The position numbers and the translations under genes are program-made. The notes below the pieces were generated by a model that was given only the letters and a program-made list of their open reading frames with translations, had not been told where the DNA came from and ran no database searches. Of a DNA stretch of 64,000 nucleotides, positions 31,290 to 40,900 are shown one piece after another; within the stretch, counting starts at the first letter, position 1; every line of letters starts with the position of its first letter. This DNA comes from Proteobacteria bacterium SG_bin9 (GTDB taxonomy: Bacteria > Pseudomonadota > Alphaproteobacteria > Rhizobiales > Xanthobacteraceae): positions 72,314 to 136,313 of the forward strand of contig LWDM01000044.1 of assembly GCA_002083525.1 (NCBI GenBank). The letters are read 5' to 3'.

Positions 31290-33113
31290 ATGTGCGGCAT
31301 CATCGGAATTCTGGGGCGCGGTCCGGTTGCGGATCAGCTGGTCGATTCACTCAAGCGTCTCGAGTATCGCGGCTACGATTCCGCCGGCGTCGCCACGCTC
31401 GAGGGCGCACAGCTCGCGCGCCGCCGCGCCGAGGGCAAGCTGAAGAACCTCGAAGCGCGCCTGAAGTCACAGCCGCTCGCGGGCCATATCGGCATCGGCC
31501 ACACGCGCTGGGCGACGCACGGCAAGCCGACAGAGGCCAACGCGCATCCGCACGCAACCGAAACGGTCGCCGTCGTTCACAACGGCATTATCGAGAATTT
31601 CAAGGAACTGCGCGAGCAGCTCGAAAAGGGCGGCGCAACCTTCGCCAGCGAAACCGACACCGAGGTCGTGGCGCATCTCGTCAGCTCGAAGATGAAGCAG
31701 GGCAAGAGCCCGCAGGAGGCGGTGAAAGAAGCGCTGCCGATGCTGCGCGGCGCGTTCGCACTCGCCTTCGTGTTCAAGGATCAGCCCGATCTGATGATCG
31801 GTGCGCGCAAGGGTTCGCCGCTCGCGATCGGTTTCGGTGAGGGCGAGATGTATCTCGGCTCGGACGCGATTGCGTTGGCGCCATTCACCGACACCATCAG
31901 CTATCTCGATGACGGCGACTGGGTCGTGCTCAACCGCAAGGGCGGCACCATCCGCGATGCGCAGAACAATCCGGTCGAGCGCGACGTGCTGAAGTCGGGC
32001 GCGTCGAGTTTCATGGTCGACAAGGCCAATTATCGCCACTTCATGGCGAAGGAAATTCACGAGCAGCCGGAAGTCGTCGGCCATACGCTCGCGCACTACG
32101 TCGACATGGCGCAGGAAACCATCACGCTGCCGAAGCTGCCGTTCGACTGGAAGGCGATCGAGCGCGTGTCGATGACCGCGTGCGGCACCGCGAGCTACGC
32201 AGCGCATGTGGCGAAGTACTGGTTCGAGCGCTTCGCGCGCTTGCCAGTCGAGGTCGATGTTGCCTCCGAATTCCGTTATCGCGAAGCGCCGCTGCATAAG
32301 GGCGATCTGGCGCTCGTTATCTCGCAGTCCGGCGAAACCGCCGACACGCTGGCGGCACTGCGTTATGCGAAGCAGCAGGGATTGCACACCGCCGCCGTCG
32401 TCAACGTGTCGACCTCGACGATTGCGCGTGAGAGTGACGTGGCGCTGCCGACGCTGGCCGGTCCGGAAATCGGCGTGGCGTCCACCAAGGCGTTCACATG
32501 TCAGCTGATGACGCTGGCGACGCTGGCGATTGCCGCCGGCCGTGCGCGCGGCGTGCTCTCCGCCGACGACGAGACCAAGCTCGTGCGTGCGTTGATCGAA
32601 GTGCCGCGCCTGATGACCACGGCGCTCAAGCTCGAGCCGCAGATCGAGAAACTCGCACGCGATATCGCCCGCAGCCAGGACGTGCTCTATCTCGGCCGCG
32701 GCACCAGCTATCCGCTTGCACTTGAGGGCGCGCTGAAGCTCAAGGAAATTTCTTATATCCATGCCGAAGGCTATGCTGCCGGCGAGCTCAAGCATGGCCC
32801 CATCGCATTGATCGACGAGAAGATGCCGGTCGTCGTCATCGCGCCGTTCGACCGCGTGTTCGAAAAGACCGTCTCGAACATGCAGGAGGTTGCGGCGCGC
32901 GGCGGGCGGATCATCCTGATGACTGACGCCAAGGGTGCGGAGGAGGCGACCGTTGCCTCGCTCGTGACCATCGTGCTGCCGGACATGCCGTCGACAGTGA
33001 CGCCGCTGATCTATGCCCTTCCAGTGCAGTTGCTCGCCTATCACACGGCTGTCGTGATGGGCACGGACGTCGACCAGCCGCGAAATCTGGCCAAATCGGT
33101 CACGGTTGAATAG
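31290..33113 (+). CDS. glmS: Glucosamine-fructose-6-phosphate aminotransferase (isomerising)
   Basis: GlmS makes glucosamine-6-phosphate from fructose-6-phosphate and glutamine, the first committed step of amino-sugar synthesis. The 607-residue product starts MCGIIGILG, with Cys2 as glutaminase nucleophile, and has the glutaminase phrases RWATHGKPTEANAHPH and HNGIIENF. Two SIS domains follow (CGTASYAAH, SQSGETADT, SVASTKAF-like VASTKAFTCQ, and AEGYAAGELKHGPIALI), ending in KSVTVE. It follows glmU after 208 bases that contain an inverted repeat. No glmS ribozyme-like sequence is expected or seen. Confidence 0.98.
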   Translation: MCGIIGILGRGPVADQLVDSLKRLEYRGYDSAGVATLEGAQLARRRAEGKLKNLEARLKSQPLAGHIGIGHTRWATHGKPTEANAHPHATETVAVVHNGIIENFKELREQLEKGGATFASETDTEVVAHLVSSKMKQGKSPQEAVKEALPMLRGAFALAFVFKDQPDLMIGARKGSPLAIGFGEGEMYLGSDAIALAPFTDTISYLDDGDWVVLNRKGGTIRDAQNNPVERDVLKSGASSFMVDKANYRHFMAKEIHEQPEVVGHTLAHYVDMAQETITLPKLPFDWKAIERVSMTACGTASYAAHVAKYWFERFARLPVEVDVASEFRYREAPLHKGDLALVISQSGETADTLAALRYAKQQGLHTAAVVNVSTSTIARESDVALPTLAGPEIGVASTKAFTCQLMTLATLAIAAGRARGVLSADDETKLVRALIEVPRLMTTALKLEPQIEKLARDIARSQDVLYLGRGTSYPLALEGALKLKEISYIHAEGYAAGELKHGPIALIDEKMPVVVIAPFDRVFEKTVSNMQEVAARGGRIILMTDAKGAEEATVASLVTIVLPDMPSTVTPLIYALPVQLLAYHTAVVMGTDVDQPRNLAKSVTVE

Positions 33114-33278
33114 GGCCGACCAGAAAATAGGCGCTGGTTTCATGCCATTGCGAAAAATCTGACAAAGCGCCGCAGGACGTTTGTGCCACAAACGCGCCTG
33201 ACTTCGTGCTAGACTCGGAACCGAACGGACCAAGGCGCACCGCGCTTTGATGGCCGTTTTGTGGATGATGCTTAAGCG

Positions 33279-34064
33279 ATGACCCGTAACGACCCGCAGG
33301 CTCCGATGCCTGGCGACACCAACCCACTCGATCCGGAAACCGATGCGCCGCGTGGCTTTATGGCCCGCGTCCGCAACTACTTCCTGACCGGCCTGATCGT
33401 CGCCGGTCCGGTGGCGATCACACTGTATCTGACGTGGTCGTTCGTGACCTGGGTGGACGGTCTGGTGAAGCCGCTGATTCCGGCGGCCTACCGGCCGGAT
33501 CTTCCGTACAACATTCCGGGCTCAGGCCTCGTTGTAGCCTTCTTCGGTCTGACGCTGCTCGGCTTCCTCACAGCCAACCTGATCGGCCGTACGCTCGTCG
33601 AATTGGGCGAGGGTTTGCTCGACCGCATGCCGGTGGTGCGCGCGATCTATCGCAGCCTCAAGCAGGTGTTCGAGACGCTGTTCTCGGGCAAGGGCTCCAG
33701 CTTCCGCAAGGTCGGCCTTGTCGAGTTTCCGTCGCCCGGCATGTGGTCGATTGTGCTGATCTCGCAGTCGCCCGGCGCCAACATCTCGAAGAGCCTTCCG
33801 GGCAGCGAGGAATACATGTCGGTGTTCATGCCGTGCGCACCGAACCCGACGACCGGATTTTTCTTCTACGTGAAGAAATCGGAAGTGATCGAGATCGAGA
33901 TGAACGCCGAAGACGCGGCAACCCTCATCATGTCGGCCGGCGTGGTGCAGCCCGGCGAGAAGGATCCTGCCAAGCGCAACGCCGCGCTCGCGGACATGGC
34001 CGCCGCTGCCAAGCTTGCGCAATCCAATCCGGTGAAGCCGCCAGCGAAGGTCGACGCGCCCTAG
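33279..34064 (+). CDS. DUF502 family membrane protein
   Basis: The 261-residue product has two membrane segments near the N terminus (NYFLTGLIVAGPVAITLYLTWSFVTWV and GLVVAFFGLTLLGFLTANLIGRTL) and a conserved cytoplasmic domain with IPVV-like RMPVVRAIYRSLKQVFETLF and FPSPGMWSIVLISQ, the signature of DUF502. A disordered Ala/Pro tail ends it. The family is widespread and uncharacterised. It follows glmS after 165 bases and converges on an SDR gene; the two stop codons share the bases CTAG. Confidence 0.88.
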   Translation: MTRNDPQAPMPGDTNPLDPETDAPRGFMARVRNYFLTGLIVAGPVAITLYLTWSFVTWVDGLVKPLIPAAYRPDLPYNIPGSGLVVAFFGLTLLGFLTANLIGRTLVELGEGLLDRMPVVRAIYRSLKQVFETLFSGKGSSFRKVGLVEFPSPGMWSIVLISQSPGANISKSLPGSEEYMSVFMPCAPNPTTGFFFYVKKSEVIEIEMNAEDAATLIMSAGVVQPGEKDPAKRNAALADMAAAAKLAQSNPVKPPAKVDAP

Positions 34065-34786
34065 TAGCGCGCGCGTCCGCCGGACATATCGAAAACTGCA
34101 CCGGTGTTGAAGGCACTGGCATCCGAGCACAGCCACGCGGCGAGCGCGGCGACTTCCTTCGGATCGCCGAGCCGCCCGACGGGACTTGCGGAAATCATCG
34201 CATCGACCGTTTGATTGCCGAGATCGCGGATCATGCGGGTATCGATTGGTCCGGGGGCAATGCAATTCACCCGGATGTCCGTATCGTTGACCTCGCGCGA
34301 CAGCGCTTTTGTAAAAGCGATGACGCCGCCGCTGGCGGCAGAGTACGCGGCGAGCCCAGGCAAGCCTTCCTTGCCCGCCAGTGAACCCATGTTGACGATC
34401 CGTCCTTTACCGGCTTGGCGCATCAGCGGAAGGACTTGATGGGTGACATTCAGCATGCCGAGCAGATTGACCTGAACGATCTGCTCCCATTCGTCCGGTG
34501 CGAAAGTTTCGAAACTCGCGTAGGGGCCGAGATGTCCGGCATCGTTGATCAAGATATCCACGCGCGTCCCGGCATCAGCCATCTCGCGGAGTGCCCGGCT
34601 GATGTCGTCGCGCTTGGTCACGTCGACGGTGAGCGACTGCGTACCCGCGAGATCGACGGGCTCGACGTCCCAGATCCAGACACTGGCGCCGCTTACCGAC
34701 AAGAGCGACGCGATGGCCCGGCCGATCCCGCGGGCGCCGCCTGTGACAATCGCGGTCTGGCCTGAGAAATCGTAGCTGATCGACAT
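34061..34786 (-). CDS. Short-chain dehydrogenase/reductase lacking the catalytic lysine
   Basis: The 241-residue product has the SDR coenzyme motif TGGARGIGRAIA near residue 13 and the overall fold of classical SDRs. The active-site pattern YxxxK reads Tyr-Ser-Ala-Ala-Ser (AAYSAASGGVIAFTKA), so the lysine is Ser, and the NNAG motif is NDAG. The catalytic serine region NMGSLAG is present. The rest is well conserved, and the C terminus SGGRARY is normal, so the gene is not simply decaying. ATG 34786 has GGGGGAC eight bases upstream. Substrate unknown. It shares stop bases with the DUF502 gene. Confidence 0.88.
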   Translation of the reverse strand: MSISYDFSGQTAIVTGGARGIGRAIASLLSVSGASVWIWDVEPVDLAGTQSLTVDVTKRDDISRALREMADAGTRVDILINDAGHLGPYASFETFAPDEWEQIVQVNLLGMLNVTHQVLPLMRQAGKGRIVNMGSLAGKEGLPGLAAYSAASGGVIAFTKALSREVNDTDIRVNCIAPGPIDTRMIRDLGNQTVDAMISASPVGRLGDPKEVAALAAWLCSDASAFNTGAVFDMSGGRARY

Positions 34787-34859
34787 GGCAAGCGTCCCCC
34801 GATGACGCAATCTAGCATAGTTCAAGGCTGTGTTGCGGGATCGGCGCAGTTGCGGCTGC

Positions 34860-35351
34860 TCAGGTGTGCCGCACGATGTTGAACCCTTCGTCGGGCGACG
34901 GCAGGACGAAGTAGCTCATGAACAGGTCATAAGTTTCCTCATCGACCTGATAGGGATGGCTGGCGTCCGCATTGCGCTGGGCAAGCCGCTGCTTGCAGAC
35001 TTCGTCCGGGAAATCCAGCACGTGCAGTTCGTGGGCGACGTGGGCCTCGGTAACCAGCGAGCGCATCCAGGTGCGCCACATCACGGTGTTAGCCGGAAAA
35101 TCCAGTACGACGGAAACGTCTTGCCGTAAGATACTGACGATGTGAGGCGCCATCGCAGTCCGCATCCGTGACGTATAGCGCGCGAAATCTTCGATGGTGC
35201 GCTTCTCGGTTGGAAACAGGACCGACATCCAATCATCCAGAGCGATCAACAGAGTCTTCGGCCGCTCGGCCAACTTGCGCGCGAGCGTCGACTTGCCGGC
35301 GGCGATCTTGCCGCAGATGAGGTAAAGGGTCGTCGGACGATCTGAGTCCAT
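34860..35351 (-). CDS. P-loop kinase-like ATP-binding protein
   Basis: The 163-residue product has a Walker A motif (CGKIAAGKSTLARKLA) at about residue 14 and resembles small AAA_33-type kinases that phosphorylate nucleosides, sugars or antibiotics. LDDWMS and VVLDFPAN may supply the catalytic acid and Walker B. GGAGG five bases before the ATG at 35351 favours that start over ATG 35369. It follows recG on the same strand, almost touching it, so the two are probably co-transcribed. No substrate can be assigned. Confidence 0.75.
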   Translation of the reverse strand: MDSDRPTTLYLICGKIAAGKSTLARKLAERPKTLLIALDDWMSVLFPTEKRTIEDFARYTSRMRTAMAPHIVSILRQDVSVVLDFPANTVMWRTWMRSLVTEAHVAHELHVLDFPDEVCKQRLAQRNADASHPYQVDEETYDLFMSYFVLPSPDEGFNIVRHT

Positions 35352-35365
35352 GTGGGCCTCCGCCA

Positions 35366-37468
35366 TCATCCCGCGGTCAGCAGCGGGATCGCCTCATCCC
35401 GTTCGAAGAGATAGAGCAGGGCGCGCAGCGCCTCACCCTGTTTGCCGGTGAGCTTCGGATTGTCCTTCATGATGCGCAAGGCTTCCTCGCGCGCTTGCGC
35501 GATTAGTTGCGCATGCACCTCGGCTCGCGCGATGCGGAAGCCGGGCATGCCGCTCTGTCGTGTGCCCAGAACGTCGCCTTCGCCGCGCAACCGCAGGTCT
35601 TCCTCGGCGATCTTGAAGCCGTCGGTCGTGTCGCGGATCACGCTGAGCCGCGCCTTCGACATTTCCGAGAGCGGCTCGCGATAGAGCAGGATGCAGGTCG
35701 AGGCTTCGGAGCCGCGGCCGATACGCCCACGGAGCTGATGCAGCTGCGCGAGGCCGAAACGTTCGGCGTTTTCGATCACCATGACGCTCGCGGCGGGAAC
35801 GTCGACGCCGACTTCGACAACGGTCGTCGCGACCAACACCGAAATCTCGCCGGAGGCGAACTGGGCCATCACGCGGTCTTTCTCGGCGCCTTTCATCTTG
35901 CCGTGGACGAGACCCACCTGATCGCCGAAACGCTGCTGCAGGCTGGCGAAGCGTTGCTCGGCATCGATCAGATGACTGACCTCCTCGGATTCCTCGACCA
36001 GCGGGCAAATCCAGTAGACGCGCCGCTTCGCCTTGATGGCGCGGCCGACGGCGTCGATGACTTCGCCGAGCCGATCCAACGGGACGGCGCGGGTATCGAT
36101 CGGTTGCCGGCCCGCGGGCTTTTCGCGCAATTCGGAGATGTCCATGTCGCCGAAATACGTCAGCACCAGCGTACGCGGGATCGGCGTGGCGCTGAGCACC
36201 AGCACATCGACGGCGTCGCCTTTCTGCGTCAGCGTCAGCCGTTCACGCACGCCGAAGCGGTGCTGCTCGTCGACGATCGCAAGCGCCAGCGATTTGAAAA
36301 TCACATCGTCCTGGATCAGCGCGTGGGTGCCGACAAGGAGGTCGAGTTCACCCGCTTCGAGCTTCGTTAGAATCTCGCGCCGTTCCTTGCCTTTCTCGCG
36401 CCCGGTGAGGATGGCGACGCGAATACCGGCCCGCTCGGCCAGCGGCGTAATCGTCTTGATGTGCTGGCGCGCGAGGATTTCCGTCGGCGCCATCAGCGCA
36501 GTTTGCTTGCCGGCCTCGGCGACCGCAGCCGCAGCGAGCAACGCGACGACGGTTTTGCCAGCGCCGACATCGCCTTGCAGGAGCCGCAGCATGCGCAACG
36601 GCTGCTGCAGATCGCTGGCGATCGCGGCGACCGCTTCCTGCTGCGATTTGGTCAGCGCATAGGGCAGGGCATCGATCACCTTTCGGCGCAGATGTCCGTC
36701 GCCGGCATGCCGCGCGCCTGCGGGGCGCCGCAGTTGCGCGCGCACCAGCGCCAGCGCCAGTTGGCCCGCAAGCAGTTCGTCGAACGCCAGCCGCGACCAG
36801 TAAGGCTCCTGTGGCAAGACGTCGGTCAGTTCTTGCGGGTCATGCACGTGACAGAGTGCGATGCCCCAGGGCGGAAACTGGCAGCGGCGCAGCACGTCCG
36901 GCGAAATCCACTCCGGCATCACGGGCAACTTGGTCAGCGCCAGCGCGATCGCACGGCGCAGCGATCCGAGCGCAAGGCCTTCGGTGAGCGGGTAGACCGG
37001 CTCGATCAGCGAGAGCTTCTGGAGATCGGCTTCGGTGACGACGCGATCCGGATGCGTCATTTGCAAGGTGCCGTCGTACATTTCGGCCTTGCCGGAGACG
37101 TAACGCGTCTCGCCGACGGGCAGCAGCTTCTCGATGTAGTCAGCCTTGGCGCGGAAGTAGGTCAGCACCACGTCGCCGGTCTCGTCGCTGGCGTAGACAA
37201 GGTAGGGCACCCGCGCGCGGCCTCGCGGCGTCGGCCGGTGCCGGTCGATCGTCACCTTCAGCGTGACGATGGACCCGGGCACGACGTCACGGATTTTCGG
37301 CTGCGCGCGGCGATCGACCACGTTCGAGGGTAGATGCAGCAGCAGATCGACCAGACGCGGCGTTTCCTCGCGGCTGAGCAGGTAGCGCAGCAGTTTGTCC
37401 TGCTTCGGTCCAGTGCCGGGGAGGCTCGTGACCGGCGCAAACAGCGGATTGAGGAGCGGCGGGCGCAT
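35366..37468 (-). CDS. recG: ATP-dependent DNA helicase RecG
   Basis: RecG remodels stalled replication forks and branched DNA. The 700-residue product has an N-terminal wedge domain with an OB-fold (about residues 60-160), followed by helicase motifs: LLQGDVGAGKTVVALLA (Walker A), VDEQHRFGVRER (Walker B region) and LSATPIPRTL. The C-terminal part has VGVDVPAASVMVIENAERFGLAQLHQLRGRIGRG. The ATG at 37468 (MRPPLLNPLFAPVTSLPG) is the family's normal N terminus; the open frame to 37663 is not. It is divergent from sdhE-mfd, another repair helicase. Confidence 0.97.
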   Translation of the reverse strand: MRPPLLNPLFAPVTSLPGTGPKQDKLLRYLLSREETPRLVDLLLHLPSNVVDRRAQPKIRDVVPGSIVTLKVTIDRHRPTPRGRARVPYLVYASDETGDVVLTYFRAKADYIEKLLPVGETRYVSGKAEMYDGTLQMTHPDRVVTEADLQKLSLIEPVYPLTEGLALGSLRRAIALALTKLPVMPEWISPDVLRRCQFPPWGIALCHVHDPQELTDVLPQEPYWSRLAFDELLAGQLALALVRAQLRRPAGARHAGDGHLRRKVIDALPYALTKSQQEAVAAIASDLQQPLRMLRLLQGDVGAGKTVVALLAAAAVAEAGKQTALMAPTEILARQHIKTITPLAERAGIRVAILTGREKGKERREILTKLEAGELDLLVGTHALIQDDVIFKSLALAIVDEQHRFGVRERLTLTQKGDAVDVLVLSATPIPRTLVLTYFGDMDISELREKPAGRQPIDTRAVPLDRLGEVIDAVGRAIKAKRRVYWICPLVEESEEVSHLIDAEQRFASLQQRFGDQVGLVHGKMKGAEKDRVMAQFASGEISVLVATTVVEVGVDVPAASVMVIENAERFGLAQLHQLRGRIGRGSEASTCILLYREPLSEMSKARLSVIRDTTDGFKIAEEDLRLRGEGDVLGTRQSGMPGFRIARAEVHAQLIAQAREEALRIMKDNPKLTGKQGEALRALLYLFERDEAIPLLTAG

Positions 37469-37647
37469 GCTGATGGGCTGCTGACTGATTCCGGCGGCGA
37501 GATGACTTAATCGAAGGGTTGAATGCATTTCCGGGTGAAAGCAATGCCACCAAGCAGGCTGACATTGGCGGAAAGCACAGCTATATGCACCTCGCCCGGC
37601 ACGTCCGGGCGTTTGGCGTTGCGCATGCCTGAAAGAAGTGGCTGGAA

Positions 37648-37935
37648 ATGACCGGGACGACACGATCGAGCGAAGGACTGGACCCGCGGCGCAAGCGGTT
37701 GCTGTTCCGCTGCTGGCATCGCGGCACGCGCGAGATGGATTTGCTGCTCGGCCGGTTCGCCGATGCGCATATCGGCGATCTCAGCGAGGCCGAAGTCGGC
37801 CAGCTCGAACAGCTGATCGAGGCTGCCGATCCCGACCTCTATGCTGCGTTGACCGGCGCCACGGTGCCGGGCCCCGACATCGCCGGCCCGATGTTCGAGC
37901 GCATCAAGGCGTTCCGCCCGGCGGAGTTCTCATGA
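37648..37935 (+). CDS. sdhE: Succinate dehydrogenase assembly factor SdhE (FAD assembly factor)
   Basis: SdhE helps attach FAD covalently to succinate dehydrogenase. The 95-residue product has the core motif RRKRLLFRCWHRGTREMDLLLGRFAD, with the RGxxE element (RGTRE) that contacts the flavoprotein. Its stop codon overlaps the start of mfd by four bases (ATGA). The linkage of sdhE with mfd and recG is a frequent arrangement in alphaproteobacteria. Confidence 0.95.
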   Translation: MTGTTRSSEGLDPRRKRLLFRCWHRGTREMDLLLGRFADAHIGDLSEAEVGQLEQLIEAADPDLYAALTGATVPGPDIAGPMFERIKAFRPAEFS

Positions 37936-40900
37936 GCAAGCCGAAATCGCCCGCCGAGCGGCTTGCGCCCGGCAAGGTCATTACGCTCGCCAATGCCGCG
38001 GAGGGCGCGGAGGGGCTGATCGTCTCGGATTTGGCGCGCGCCATCGCCGCGAAGCCGAACAAGCCCGCGATCAGCCTCGCCGTCGTCTGCCGCGACGGGC
38101 CGCGCATGGCGCAGCTCGCCCGCGCGCTCGACTTCTTCGCGCCCGACATCGGCGTGATGCAGTTCCCGGCGTGGGACTGCCAGCCGTACGACCGCGTGTC
38201 GCCGCATGGCGGCGTGCTGGCGCAGCGCGTCACCACACTCGCAAAGTTGTCGCGGCTCGTCGGCTCCGACAAGCCGCTGATCGTGCTGACGACCGTCAAC
38301 GCCATCGTCCAGCGCGTGCCGACGCGCGACGTCATCGCCGCGCAGGCGCTCTCGGTCGCGCCGAGCCATCGCGTGCCGATGAATTCGGTGACCGCCTGGC
38401 TCGAGCACAACGGCTACAACCGCGTCTCGACCGTGCGTGAAAGCGGCGACTACGCCGTACGCGGCGGCATTCTCGATCTGTTTCCGGCCGGTCTCGATCA
38501 GCCGGTACGCTTCGACTACTTCGGCGACACGCTGGAATCGATCCGCACCTTCGATGCGGAAACGCAGCGCACCTTGCTCGACATGCGCGGGCTCGATCTC
38601 GTGCCGGTCTCCGAATTCCAGCTCGTGACTGAAACCATCCGCCGCTTCCGCATGGGCTATGTCGCGGCCTTCGGCGCACCGGAGCGCGGCGATCTGCTGT
38701 ACGAAGCCGTCAGCGAAGGCCGCCGCCACCCGGGCATGGAGCACTGGCTACCGCTGTTTCATGAGAAGATGGATACGCTGTTCGATTACCTCGGCGATGC
38801 GCCGATCGTGATCGAGCCGCAGGGCGAGGATGCCGCGCGCGAGCGCTTCAAGCAGATCGGCGATTACTACGAGGCCCGGCGCGAGGCACTCGGCATGGCC
38901 GGCGGCGGCACGGTCTACAAGCCGCTGCCGCCAGACCGGCTGTACCTCACCGAAGCCGAATGGACGAAGCAACTCGCGGACAGTTCGCTGGCGCGGCTGA
39001 CGCCGTTTGCCGTGCCTGAAACCGACACTGTGATCGACGTCGGCGCGCACGCCGGGCGCGACTTCGCGCCGGAGCGGGCGGACACCAAGGTCAACGTGTT
39101 CGAAGCTGTGACCGCGTACATCAACGGACTGCAGGCCGCCCGCAAGAAGGTCGTCGTCGCGCTGTGGAGCGAAGGCTCGCGCGACCGCATGTCCTCGATG
39201 CTGAAGGACCACAAGCTGCTCAACCTGACGCCGGTGAACACCTGGCGCGTGGTGCAGGCGACGCCGCGCAACGAGACCATGCTGGCGGTCGTTGGCCTCG
39301 AGTCCGGGTTCGAGACCGACAGCATTGCCGTCATCAGCGAACAGGACATTCTTGGCGACCGTCTGGTGCGGCCGCGCAAGGCGAGCCGCAAGCTCGAAAA
39401 CTTCATCTCGGAAGTCACGAGCCTTACCGCGGGCGATCTGGTCGTCCACGTCGAGCACGGCATCGGCCGCTTCGTCGGCCTGCAGACGCTGGATGTGGCC
39501 GGCGCGCCGCACGACTGTCTCGAATTGCATTATGCGGCGGGCGCCAAGCTGTTCCTGCCGGTCGAGAATATCGAATTGTTGTCGCGTTACGGCTCCGAGC
39601 AGACCGGCGTCGAACTCGACAAGCTCGGCGGCTCGGGCTGGCAGGCACGCAAGGCGAAGCTCAAGAGCCGCATTCGCGAGATCGCAGGCGACCTCATCAA
39701 GATCGCGGCCGAGCGGCAGTTGCACGAGGCGCCGAAGTTCATCCCGGCGCAGGGCACCTATGACGAGTTCTGCGCGCGCTTCCCGTACGAGGAGACCGAG
39801 GACCAGCTCGGCGCCATCGCCTCGACGCTCGGCGATCTCGAAACCGGCCGCCCAATGGACCGCCTGATCTGCGGCGACGTCGGCTTCGGCAAGACGGAGG
39901 TGGCACTGCGCGCGGCGTTTGCCGTTGCGCTGGAAGGCAAGCAGGTCGCGGTCGTGGTGCCGACGACGCTGCTGGCGCGTCAGCATACGAAGACGTTCAC
40001 CGAACGCTTCAAGGGTTTTCCGGTCAACGTGGCGCAAGCCTCTCGCCTTGTGTCGGCAAAGGAGCTGACGCAGACCAAGAAGGGCCTCGCGGACGGTAAC
40101 ATCGACATCGTCGTCGGTACCCACGCGCTGCTCGGCAAGACCATCAAGTTCAAGGACCTTGGGCTTCTGATCGTCGACGAGGAGCAGCACTTCGGCGTCA
40201 GCCATAAGGAAAGGCTGAAGCAACTGCGCGCGGAAGTTCACGTGCTAACGCTCTCTGCGACGCCGATTCCGCGTACATTGCAGCTGGCGCTGACCGGCGT
40301 GCGCGATCTGTCGATCATCGCGTCGCCGCCAATCGACCGGCTCGCGGTGCGCACCTTCGTTGCACCGTTCGATCCGCTGATGGTGCGCGAAGCGTTGCTG
40401 CGCGAGCGCTATCGCGGCGGCCAGGCGTTCTACGTCTGCCCGCGCATCGACGATCTCGCAGAAGCCAAGGAGTTCCTCGACAAGAACGTGCCGGAGATGA
40501 AGGTCGCGGTCGCGCATGGCCAGATGCCGCCGACGGTGATCGAGGACATCATGTCCGCATTCTATGACGGCAAGTACGACATCCTGCTGTCGACCACGAT
40601 CATCGAGTCCGGCCTCGATATTCCGACCGCCAACACCATGATCGTGCATCGCGCCGACATGTTCGGCCTCGCGCAGCTCTATCAGTTGCGCGGCCGTGTG
40701 GGGCGCTCGAAGCTGCGAGCGTATGCGCTGTTCACGCTGCCGGCGTCGCACAAGATCACGCCGCAGGCCGAACGTCGCCTGCAGGTGCTGCAGTCGCTCG
40801 ATACGCTCGGTGCCGGCTTCCAGCTTGCCTCGCACGACCTCGATATTCGCGGCTCAGGCAACCTGCTCGGTGAGGAGCAGTCAGGCCACATCAAGGAAGT

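Noticed and set aside
37469..37663. Longer recG start at 37663
   Set aside because: The extra 65 residues are not part of RecG, and the region is the promoter gap to sdhE.
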